A DNA stretch of 64,000 bases from Phaeosaccion multiseriatum (taxonomy: Eukaryota; Ochrophyta, other classes), in assembly GCA_965112735.1 (NCBI GenBank), contig OZ218950.1, forward strand, positions 4,960,001-5,024,000, given 5' to 3'. The translations under genes and the position numbers were made by a program. Position 1 is the first letter of the stretch. Each line of letters begins with the position of its first letter. Shown piece after piece: positions 11,414 to 22,254 of the stretch. The notes beneath the pieces were generated by a model. That model searched no databases. It saw nothing but the letters and a program-made list of their open reading frames with translations, and was not told where the DNA came from.

Positions 11414-11456
<43 letters not shown>

Positions 11457-14178
11457 GGCCGGGCGTTGGCTACTCAGGGCATGAGGACCACCATGCCCCG
11501 GCCGCTCCTCCTCCTGCACTCCCCGACAGCGGTCGCAGAGCACGAGGTGTGAGTGGCGGCGCCAGGGGAGGCATTGGTGTCGGTGGTAGCGGCGGAGGCA
11601 ATGGCAACAGCAACAGCAACAGCAGTAGCAGCGGACTGTTTGCCCCTGTGAACGAAGTTGGACAGCCGCTTGAGAGCGGGTCGGGAGGCGGCAGAAGACT
11701 GAGGGCAGGGGCCATGGCGGACAGCGAAGGGGGAATGTCCGCTATGGCAATGGCCACGGATGGTCTGAATAGCAGGGGCGGCTTTCCGAGAGGACGACAC
11801 CACCAAGGGGGGGAAGGGGGCGGTGGCGGGATGCGGGGGGGGGACATGAGCGGCGGCGGCGGCGGCGGTGGTGGTGGTGGTGGTGGTGGTGGGGGGGGGA
11901 TGGGGGGGGGGAATGCGCACATTGGAGGCTGCGATCTGGGTGGGCTGCTTCCAGACCCTCCTCTCGCCACGCCAGGAGACGTGGACCCTCGTGGCGACCC
12001 CAGGGACAGGTTCAACAGTTTCAACCTGCTCAACCAGGCTTCTGCGATGGAGGCAGACAAACATGTCGACGGGCACTTCCACCTGCCGCCCCTTCCGCCT
12101 CAGTTAACGGCCGGCCTAATGCCTGGCGGCATGGACGAGAGCCACCGCCACAGCCCGGGCAGAAGAAGGCACAGTTTGAGCGAGGTACTGGGAGAAACCT
12201 TGCGCTCGCCTGTTCCAGTGGGTGGGGGTGGTGGGGGTGGTGGGGGTGGTGGTGGTGGTGGTGGTGGTGGCCCTCGGCGGGGCAACAGTCCGTTACCGAG
12301 CATGATTGGAAGCCATATGGGGGACGGCGCCAGCGGAGCTTCCGGTGGGAGAGGGAGGAACCCTCCTATTATGTCCATCACAGCACCCATTCTCACACGC
12401 GCCGGCAGCAACGAGGTTGGTGGTGGTGGTGGTGGTGGTGGTGGTGGCAGCGGCGGTGGCGGCGGCCGGGGAGAGTTTTGGTCCCTCCCGAGACTCGGGT
12501 CACCTCACAGTCACAGCATACCCATGCCTTTGTCGTCGACGATGGGCACATCAGCGGAAGGTCCCCAGGGGGATCGGCCCTCCCCGCTGAGTCCAATGGA
12601 TACGATGGGGGCGGCAGGGAAGCCCAAGAATGTGAGTCTGAAACGGCCCAGGGCTGGGGTAGAGCAGGACGGGGGCGGGGTTGATGTACTTCGACCTTCA
12701 TCGAGGCAGCGTCACAACAGCGGCGGCAGTTTTGACAGCAGCAGAAGCCCCCCTCCTCCAAACGATCTCAGCCCCAATGGTCTAGGGGATGTAAGGGGGG
12801 CTGATTCGAGCCGGCTGCCAGAGAGAGGAGGGAGAAAGGGGAGCAATAGCGGGGCGGGCGGGTGGGGAGGGGTAGGAGTGTCGGATGGCAAGTCGGAGCA
12901 GCAGGGAAGGGGGTCTATCGGGCCGAAGGGCATGGTGCATCCTCTATCCTATTCCCTGGGCCAAATGGACACCACTCCGACCCCCTTCGAGGCAACCATC
13001 ATGAGCCAGGTTATGGAAGCAGCAGGTCCAGAGGCACCCCCTGTGAGCGTGGCGGCGGCGACAGCGGCGAGTATCGCGGCCAATGCCTGCTGGCAGCAGA
13101 CCCAGCAGACGGGGCCCGGGGGAGAGGAGCTCGGAGGAGGAGGAGGTGGAGCAGGAGGAGGAGGAGGAGGAGGAGGAGGAGGAGGAGGAGGAGGGGGAGA
13201 AGGAGGAGGAGGAGGAGGAGGAGGAGGAGGAGGAGGAGGAGGAGGAGGAGGAGGAGGGACCTTCGTCAGGCGAAACAGCGCAACGGGTCAGTCGCTGTCG
13301 TCATCGGTACCCGAAGACCCCGTGTTGGCGACAGGAGCAGCAGCAGTGGCAGCAGCAGCAGTGGCAGCAGCGGTGGCGACGAGTGGCGACGGTGACGGGG
13401 GGGTTATGGCTGGAGGCGGGGCGGCAGGGGCGGCAGGGGCGGGGAGGCGGGGAGGCGGAGGAGATGGAGACGGCCTCATGCCCCCTTCTTCTCACGCCGT
13501 TTCGGGTCGGAGCATGGGCCGAGACGTGGGCGACGCGAGGGATGCGAGCGATGTGAGCAATGTGAGCAGGATGCTCAACAGGGTGGCGAGAGATGCCGCA
13601 ATTGGGATCCGGAGATCGTCGATTACTAGCAGCAGCGGCAGCAGCAGCAATGTAAACGACCCCAACAACGGGCTCAGCGGGGGAGGGGGAGGGGGAGGGG
13701 GAGGGGGAGGAGGGGGACGGGTGCTTGATGGTAGAAGGCCTTCTGACGCAGCTGAGCCGCCTCCCAACAACACCCCGATGATGGGCAGTCCCAGGGAGGG
13801 CGGAGGAAACTTTCAGAGCACCGCCGAAGAGACGCTGGCGCCGGCATGGAGCAACAGCAGCAGCAACCTACGCAGGGACTCCGATGCTAGGGCCGGCGGG
13901 GGGGGGAGGTTAGAGGCTTCTACTCCGGTGGGACCTGTGGACGTGTCTGCTGTTGTGCTGGCGGCGGCCAAGTCCGCGGTCCCGGGCAGTCTCACGTCCA
14001 CAGACGACGCAGAGGGCCTGAGGGGGATGGGCTCTTCTTCATCTCCCCGGCTCTCTTCTACAGCGATGGAGGAGGGCGCAGCAGCAGCGGGAGGAGAAGG
14101 TGGGGGTGGGAACAGGGGCGCAGCCAATGTTGGTGTGGACGGCGAGGGCCAGCAGCAGCAGCAGCAGCAGCAGCAGGA

Positions 14179-14211
<33 letters not shown>

Positions 14212-14434
14212 GCAGCTGCCGTCAAGCGTACTCCAGTCTCCACCCGAGGTAGAGACGGCACGGTCCAGCGCCGGTGTGCCCCGCAAGCCCCAGCCCTCAC
14301 CTCCTATGGAGGGGCTAGAGCTGCTTCTCGACGCATCCATGCAGGCAGAGGCGATGCCCCTGAAGAAGGATCCGAGGCACCCCACCGAAGAGGAGTTCTT
14401 AGCACCGACGGAACAAGAACATCCGACCGAGTGA
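9683..14434 (+). CDS. EsV-1-7 repeat protein (IMMEDIATE UPRIGHT-like), very long low-complexity tail
   Basis: One uninterrupted ORF of 1583 aa from the ATG at 9683. Residues about 227-445 (10361-11015) hold six tandem repeats of the form C-x4-C-x15-C-x2-H-x13: CQYAGC, CEKANC, CQEPGC, CETEQC, CRAPDC and CQVVGC starts, each followed by a CxxH, with linkers such as GMVDVRNPRC. This matches the EsV-1-7 motif known from an Ectocarpus virus gene and from the brown-algal developmental regulator IMM, except that the long spacer is one residue shorter than the published x16. The fold is a presumed zinc-binding repeat; its molecular function is unknown. The remaining 70% is poly-Gln (CAG), poly-Gly (GGA/GGT) and Ser/Ala runs with short ordered-looking islands. 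Lack of introns is unusual here. Host gene, not a viral remnant, judging by size and setting. Confidence 0.85.
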
Positions 14435-15822
14435 GGTGAGGAGGAGGAGGAGGAGGAAGAGGAGGAGGAGGAGGAGGAGGAAGAGGAGGAGGAGGAGCGC
14501 CACACATACACAAACACAAACTCAAAATTTCTCGGAAGGGTTGTGTTTGTGTTTCTTATGTGTGTAAGGCCTTACTGTATACTCTGCCATGTGGAGGGAG
14601 GAGGGAGTAGGGGCCTTGCCACAGACCTTTGCTCATCGCACTGACTGACCCCACCAACCTCCCTCTCTCCCATCTTGCATCCATCTTGTCTTGTCTTGCA
14701 TGGTACTCTCCCCTTTCCTCTCCGTCGTGTATACGCAGGAGCGCGTGGCACGCGACGCAAGAGGCGCAGTCAGTCAGTCAGTCAGTCAGTCAGTCAGTCA
14801 GGGCCGAGGTGGCAGGCGCTTGACCAGCGGTTCACCATGGGGAGAGATGGGAGATGCTTGTGCAGCAACTGACCACAGGGAGGACGGAAGAGAGGGAGGG
14901 AGGGAGGGAGGGAGGGAGGGAGGGAGGGAGGGAGGGAGGGAGGGAGGACGGGAGGACGGGAGGGAGGGAGGAGGGGAGGACGGGATCCAATATATGCAAG
15001 GAGGGGGGAGGGGGCAACGGCAAAAGGTTACATGGGCCAGCAGAGACGGGCGGCCCAGGAGTTTTTCATAAGCACTTCGGCAACGCACCAACAGACACCG
15101 AAGGGACACCAAAGGGACGCTAAAGGGGCGCCAAAGGGACGCCTAGGGGAAAGGAAGGAAGAGGCGGAATGCCCTCGTTCACCCGAGAGGGGGGGGGGGG
15201 TGTGGAATGGTATGATGGGCGGGGGCCTGGGCTGGGCACGTGGGGAGGGGGGATGGGGAGGGCTAATTGGCGAGGGCTAATTGGCGAGGGTTCATTGGCA
15301 AGGGGGTTCTTCATCCCATGTATACAAAAGAGAGTAGTCAAGAAAGAGTCACACACACCCGCAAAGTTTTGTTGTTTGTTGAGGCCGGGGGGCAAGGGTG
15401 TGGGGCGTGGTCCCATCCGCGAAAGTATCGTTGTTTGACATTATCTTACGAAGTAGTTTTTATTAGTTCATTTTAATTTTTTTTTTAATTAATTTTAATT
15501 AATTAAAAAAAAAATAGTCACGCAGCAGGTATATTGTTGTCTTTTTCTTTTGCACATTCAGTCGGTGGTCTGCTGGCCAAGCAAGGCCCGACGCAGGGGT
15601 GCTTTCTTGTTTATTAAAGAGTTACCCCAATTTCTCCCCCACCTCAACTCACACTACTGAAGACAGCCTCCTCCTCCTGCCTCTTTGCTGGAGATGGCTG
15701 CTCTCCTGTTCATGGGCACTTGTCTTCTTTGACTACTTTGTCCCTCTCCTTCTCCACCACCACCATATCTTTATAAGTGTCCTCTTCCTCTTCTTGAATT
15801 TCCTCCTCCCTTAACTACATAA
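14435..15822. other. Convergent intergenic with tandem repeats
   Basis: No gene. Contents: a (GGA)n tail at 14435-14495; a GTCA tetranucleotide run at about 14768-14801; a GGGA run at about 14891-14948; a short tandem of about 12 bases built on GGGACGCCAAA near 15090-15145; a 14-base tandem (GAGGGCTAATTGGC) near 15255-15300; and an AT-only near-palindrome (TTAATTAATTTTAATTAATTAA) around 15475-15515 of unknown role. Confidence 0.6.
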
Positions 15823-16991
15823 CTACTGCTGACAGCTCTCGTAGGTGGGTACGCTGTACTTGATGTTGGCAAAGGCGTCCTTGCCCCCCGTCCTCTCCAA
15901 CACTTGCAGCAGCCACATGACCTTCTCCCCGGCATCTCCCCCCTGCAGCTGCTTGTAGTCCATGCGATCGCCAATGTTTCTTGTCTGGTCAATAAACAGG
16001 TTCAGCGCCCCAAGGAAGAGGCGATACAGCCCCACCATTGCCTCCCCGACCTTGGGGCTGTTCGTTGCAAGCCGCTCCAGCACATCCACCACAAAGATGA
16101 CCAGGTCCATTCGCTTCGTCATGAGCGCCGTGCGTAGGGAAGACACAACTTCCTTGAGGCTCGGAAGGATGCGCTCAGGGGAACCGCGGGCAGCCTCGAG
16201 CAGATCCAACGTGCCTTGCTGGGCGATGAATTTGATGGGGTTCTGTGGTGCGGTGCGGTGGGGGGGGGTCGTCGGGAGAGGAGAGAGGAGGGAGTGGAGT
16301 GAGTGGAGTGAGGGGAGAGAGTGGAGAGGGGCGAAGGAAGAGGGGAAGAGGGGAAGGGGGGAAGGGGGGGAGGGGGGCGTTTGTGTGTCAGAGGTGGGAG
16401 GAGAAGCCGAGCAAACAGAAAGGGAGATCTCCTCTCTCTCTCTCTCTACCTCTCCGTCTCTCCGCGTTGCTGAGTCGCTTTGTTCACATCTCCCCAAGCC
16501 CTTCAGCGTGCATTGCACTTAGTCTCTGCGGCAGCGCTTTCGCCACCCCTTGCTGGCCTGCATTCCTCCCTCCGCTCTCACCCACTCACTCACTCTCTCT
16601 CTCACTCACTCACTCACTCACTCACTCACTCACTCACTCACTCACTCACTCACTCACTCACTCACTCACTCACTCACTCACTCACTCACTCACTCACTCA
16701 CTCACCCACTCACTCACTCACTCACTCACTCACTCACTCACTCACTCACGCACACACGCACTCACTCACTTACTCACTCACTCACTCACTCATTCACTCA
16801 CCTCTTTCTCTCTAATTCCGTCGACAAACATGGGAAGGTAATGCTCGTAGTCCAGCTGCTGCAGGGGACACACCCATACCAGAGAGTTGGAGCTGCCTCC
16901 CGAGTGCTCAACCCCCGCAGGGACTTCACCTCGAGAATACCTACGAAAGTGAGTGTGTGTATGTAGTGTGTACGTGGATTGGAAATCGCAC

Positions 16992-17023
<32 letters not shown>

Positions 17024-18290
17024 TAGGCTTAAGGCACAACGAACCCTGCCCTGGAATCAATGCCACCACCATCATTGTCATCATCTCCGGGCGGTGGTGC
17101 CTGCATTGCTGTCCCTCTCTCCGCAGCCTTCTCGGATCACGACACTTTTTTCTCGCGTTTCCTCCTACCACCCCCCCCTCCCCCTTTCCTCTCGGCACAT
17201 GGCAAGTCTCATATGACAGGCAATGCACTGCAAGTAAAGCCTCGTCCCCCCCATGCCTTATCCTGTGCGGGAGTGAATGCAACTGCAATCCCCAAGAGCG
17301 GCACAGTGTGTGTGGTTTGGCCATTCGCCAAGTAAGCACCGCATCAGTGCAGGTACCCAAGCACAGGGACCCAAGTAAGGTACCCACCTCATGGGGAAGG
17401 TGCTCCGTGCCACCTCTTGCTCCTGCAGGTGCTCCTGTGTCTTGAACCTGTTGCGTTCTGCCTCCGCCCTTCCTTCCTTCCTCTGGTCCCTCTCTATCTG
17501 CGTTGCTGTGGTCTTTAGCAAGTTCTTCTTGCGCATCTGTGGGTGTTTGTTTGTTGGAGACGGAAAGAAGGAGAGGGGAGTGAGATGCTTTCGTGAGGCC
17601 AACGCAGGCATGGGATCTCTGAGGGGGGCAGGGGAGGAAGACCGGAGATGCCGAAGCTCACACAATGGCGATTGACACTGCGGCAGGCATGCGCGGGTAG
17701 TGGCCGGACTGACTCACAAAATCGACGCAGCCTCCTGGCTCTGTAGGTTTAGGCTTCGCGAGCGTCATTGGCAGTGCCGTAAGGGGTGGTAGCTTGCTCT
17801 CACGCAGCGATCGTCTCCTGAGGTTGGCGGCCTTCTTCAAGCTGATTCCCCTGTCTTGCCCCCCTCTTCTTTGCCGCGGCTGTAGAGTAGACTGAGAACG
17901 AGACCTAGTACTTTCCCTTCCGACTCCATAAGAGCAGCTATCGTCGTACTGGTTCCCGCCTCTCGCTCGAGCCTCGCCGTTCTCCTCTTGGCGCAGTCTG
18001 TCTGCCTCCGCCGCCGACGCCTTCATCTGGTCCCGCACTCGGGCGGTCTGCTTAAGCGACAGCACGCCTTTCCTCTTGGCCTCCTTGCGCCGCAGCAGAT
18101 TGTCCACCTTATCGTACTTGTCGTTCACGACCCCAAGCTGCTCCTGCAAGAGCCTCCGCCTCATCTCCAGCTCGTACAGCCCCGCTACAGGCCGAGGCGG
18201 CACCTCTTTCCGCCGCTTCTCCTCCTGCTGCCGCGGCCGTCGTTGCGACAGCTTTCTTCCCCCACCTCCAGGCGCACATGCTGAAGCCAT
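15823..18290 (-). CDS. PACRG: Parkin co-regulated protein (PACRG) family, axonemal inner-junction protein
   Basis: Exons 18290-17718, 17536-17388, 16940-16802, 16242-15823; phases 0, 2, 0 all agree; 426 aa. The C-terminal two thirds follow the PACRG family: FPMRYSRGEVPAGVEHSG (family: F-x3-Y-x-RG-D-x-P-x3-EH), LDYEHYLPMFVDGI, FIAQQGTLDLLEA, LERLATNSPKVGEAMVGLYR, DRMDYKQLQ and the hallmark end NIKYSVPTYESC. PACRG is an alpha-helical repeat protein that with FAP20 joins the A and B tubules of ciliary doublets, so the organism should make flagella at some stage. The N-terminal 190 residues are a basic, coiled-coil-prone extension longer than usual. Intron 3 is almost wholly a (CACT/AGTG)n repeat. 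The start ATG at 18290 faces the IQ-protein gene across 120 bases. Confidence 0.9.
16595..16800. repeat. (CACT)n microsatellite filling PACRG intron 3
   Basis: About 200 bases of near-perfect tetranucleotide. On the gene strand the donor itself reads GTGAGTGAATGAGTGAGTGAG, so the repeat begins inside the 5' splice-site consensus. Confidence 0.95.
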
Positions 18291-18410
18291 GATAGAGAGA
18301 GGAGAGTGGCCCAGTTGGCAAGCGTTTGCCAAGCGTTTCGGAAACCGCCGTCGGACCAAAGTGTGCTCAGCCCAAGAAGCAAAAGAAAAGCGAAATTGTG
18401 TCCTCCCATC
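18291..18410. promoter_or_regulatory. 120-base divergent spacer, PACRG and IQ-protein genes
   Basis: The start codons of PACRG (18290, minus) and the IQ-motif protein (18411, plus) are 120 bases apart, so they probably share a bidirectional promoter. No known element such as an X-box (RFX site) was identified by eye. Confidence 0.5.
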
Positions 18411-20457
18411 ATGAAGGGAGAGGGGGCGGTCACTCGCAGTCTAGGCACAGGGCCCAAGATTGCCCAAGGAGTGAGCCCTGGCACAAGAGATCGAAGCATC
18501 CCGCTCTGTTTGTTCGAGCTGCGGGACGCAGATCGACCAACACCGACCCACACAACAAAAGGACAACAACTGGGGGAACTATGGCGGCAGCGGAACCCGC
18601 CACTGGGTGACAAAAACCTGAGTAGCGGGGAGATTTCTGCTGGGAGCGTTGCCAGCGCAATCTGTGGGAGAGAACAGCAGCAGGGGCGTGAAAGTCGAAG
18701 GGAGATGAGGCATGCGGTGCGCTCCTTCGGCGGGGACGGGGGCTCCATTGGTTACAGCACCACCGGCTCGCTGGGGAACTACCAGCGGCAGCAGCTTCTT
18801 CGGGATCGGCAGAGGGAGATTCGAGCCAATGTCGTAATGACTCCCACCGGCACGGGCATTGACATCGAGCAAGAGCTTGGGAGAGAGAGGATGCAAATGC
18901 TAAGCCACGTCCGGACGCGCTCGCAAGCACCAAGAGCCTACCGGCGCCGAGAAAGCAGACATGATCAAGGGAAGTCTCAAGTGGCTGGGATAACGAGCAA
19001 GGGAATAGCTGCTTCCACTGGAAATGGAGGATATTGGAGGGAAGGGTGCGAGAATAGTACTTCTAGTAAAAGAAAGAGAAAAGATGGCGGAAATGACCTT
19101 ACCAAGAACAGGAGGGTTGAGAGAAGCAGGGAAGGAGGAGGCGGGGAGCAGACAGAGGAGGAGCGACGCAGTGGGGCTGAGATGGGTCGAGGCGCTGCAG
19201 GCAGTGAGGGAGCGCATGCCATCACCACCAGTGGCACCATCACTGCCGCCACTTCTCTGACGCTCAGCACGGAGATGGGAGTGACAGCACGGGTTTGCGG
19301 GGGGGTTGTGTCCCCCGTGCTACCTTTGCGCAAGGCAAGCTGTTGGAGAATACGGAGGAGGAGTTTGCTGCTGAAGGAGGGGAAGAAGAAGGAGGAGGAG
19401 GAAGGGGGAGAGGGAGGGGAAGGAGGGGGGAGAGAGACAGAGGGAGAGGAAGAGGGGGCAGGAGTAGGAGCAAGAGCAGAAGAGGATGAGAAGATGGCTG
19501 AGGAGGGGTGGGATGATAATGATGATGCTGTTGTGGTGGAACAGGAGGAGGAGCAGGAAGAGGAGGGCGACGCTGACAAGGGCACAGGCCACCACCAGGA
19601 GGGAGAAGAGGGGACGGAGGAGGCGGAGGAGGAGGAGGAGAAGGAGGAGGACGGGAGAGAAAGCACGAATGGCTCTGTTCCATCAGACCAACACAAAGGA
19701 TACACACAACTCACGTTCATCGACACCCTGGAGCGGATGAGCCTCCCTCACGTGCCCCGCGACATGTCTGCCAAGACCTACCTCATCGATTTGGGCTCTT
19801 TGTCCGACAAGGGGGCGTGCTTGCGGCGAAGAGAGGGAGGGGCAGAGCGACTACGTATGCAGGAGCAGTTTGATAGGGCGCAGAAGGCCAAGAGGAGAGA
19901 GCTGAGGTGAGTGAGAGAAAGGGGGGGGAGGGGAGGGGAGGGGAGGGGAGGAGGGAAGGGGAGGGGAGGGGAGAGGAGGGGAGGGGAGGCGAGGGGAGGG
20001 GAGGGGAGGGGAGGGGAGGGAGGGGAGGGGAGGGGAGGGGATGGGAAGAAAGGAGAAAAGCCGCCTCGACTTTCTCCTTCGCTTTGTTCAGACAAACATT
20101 ATTCCCGTTTCGCTTACAAAAAGTTTCAGAAAAGGAAGGAGCAGACAGCCGCAAATAGTCTCATCTGCTTCCTTCTTCCCTCCATTCTTCCCTCCCCTCC
20201 CCTCTAAGCGAGTCCGTGGGGTGGGAAGGTCGAGCCACCCGCCGTGCTCTGGGCATCTCCTGTACAGCCTCTTCGAGAGAGCACGAAGCAAGACTCCTCT
20301 GCAGCGAGGCTGACGTGATGAAGGGAGTGATACTCAGGGAGGCGCTGCTGGATACGCTCAAGGCGTTGGCAAAGGCCCTGGCGCAAGGTGTGGACAAAGT
20401 TTGGCTTCTCAAGTTGAGGATTCACGCTTGCTTTCATGCCGCGGCCGCTGCCGCCGC

Positions 20458-20492
<35 letters not shown>

Positions 20493-22219
20493 GCAATGGG
20501 AAGAACAACGGTAGCGGTAGCGGTGGGAAGGGAAGAGGGAGGAGAAGAAGCAGCAGCGGCATGATGGGGGACAAGAAAAAGACCAATGCCCCTCTTAGTG
20601 CCATGACTTACAGTCGCAGCATCAGCAGCAGAGAGCTTGCGGGAGGCAGAGGGGCCACTCAGTCGGCAGAGGGTATGAAGGCCTTGATGACTACCTCCCT
20701 TTCTTGTAAAAGGCGCCTCTCTATGGCCTTTGGGGGTGGGGACGACGACGGCGGCGGCGGAGGAGGAGGAGGAGGAGGAGAGGCCGGCCACGGGCTTGCT
20801 CCCCCTGCATTAGGAGCAGCGGCAGTAACCACAGCAGCAGTTGGTGATACAGCAGCAGGCCTGATGGCGGCCTTCGCGGGCAGCGGGTCCTTCGCCGCCT
20901 CAGCAGCAGTTACGACAAAGAGCGGGGGGGTGACCCACCGGGCAAATCCAAACGCAAACGCAAACCCCAGCTCCAGCGGCGGCAAGGTGGACTCCGCAGC
21001 GGTCGTCATTTGTGAACAGGGGGTACCTTTGGCGCTTGTTAAGGAGCACGAGCGAGCCGTGAATCTCCTGTGCGAGCAGAGGAGAGAGACGGCCGTTGTG
21101 GTTGCTCAGATCCGCGCCATCACTCTCGACCTCGTCTTTGCGATCGAGGCGTGGAGGGACGCCCACTCCTTCTCCTCCTCCGCGCCGCCTCCTGCTGCAG
21201 CTGGTGCTGGCATGGAGAATGGTGGTGCTGCTGTATCACCAACTGCTGGTGGTGGTGGTGGCTTTCGTGATGGTGGTGCGGTGGAGAAGTGGCTTGAGCA
21301 CAGGCACGGGGGGGGGGCAATAGGGATGCAGGGGAGGGGCGGTGATGGACAACAAGGAGGAGGAGGAGGAGGAGGCGGAGGAGGAGGAGGAGGAGGAGGA
21401 GGAGGAGGAGGAGGAGGAGGAGGAGGAGGAGGAGGAGGAGGCGGAAGAGGAGGAGGAAGAGGAGGAGGAGGAGGAGGAAGAGGAGGAGGAGGAGGAGGAG
21501 GAGGAGGAGGAGGAGGAGGAGGAGGAGGAGGAGGAGGAGGAGGAGGAGGAGGAGGAGGAGGAGGAGGAGGAGGTGGAGGAAGAGGCGGAGGCGGAGAAGG
21601 AAATGGCTGGCCTCTTCCAGCGCTGTTCCTGTTGAAGCACCAGAGCTACTTGATGAAGATGCAGCACGACCTGTTGTGGGTGGAGGAGGAGCATGTCCTT
21701 AGCGTGTGGCTGGGAGTGCACGTCAGAGGCAATCCTTTTCTCTTGCCACGAGTGGTGCAGAACGAGCTTGGCGACGACGAGGATGAGGAGGAGGAGGAGG
21801 AGGAGGAGGAGGAGGAGGATGGTGGTGGTGATGGTGAAAATGATGATGAGGATTCGCTGTTTGGGTCCGCCTTGGGCCGAGGGTTGGGGGGAGGAGGAGG
21901 GGGAGGAGGAGGAGGCGGAGGAGGAGGCGACGCGAGTATATGTGCAACGAGTCCGGGCACAGGTTTGCTCAACGCCCTCCCCGTGACTGTTACAGCTGGG
22001 AGGGAAGACAGAGGGCCCATCCTTAGCGGAGGGGGGGAGGGGGAGGAGGAGGCGGAGGTGGGGGGGGAGGGCGGGGGGGGGGGGGTGCAGAGGGGTATGA
22101 CCGAATGGGGTGCGAGGAAAGAAGGGAATCTTTACGGAGGAGGACGGGGAGGAGGAGGAGGAGGAGGAGGAGCACGAGGAGGCGCAGTGGGGGGAGGAGC
22201 GGGAGCTTGGGTGAGGCAA

Positions 22220-22254
<35 letters not shown>

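Noticed and set aside
14891-14948. Long ORFs on both strands over GGGA, GTCA, CACT and GGGTA repeats
   Set aside because: Tandem repeats without stop codons are open in several frames. They lie in introns or intergenic DNA and show no non-repeat protein sequence.
20835-21248. Simple intron hypothesis for the exonic inverted repeat
   Set aside because: The interior encodes ordered, helical-looking sequence in the same frame as its surroundings, and no strong GT-AG pair sits at the motif ends. Kept only as a possible optional intron.
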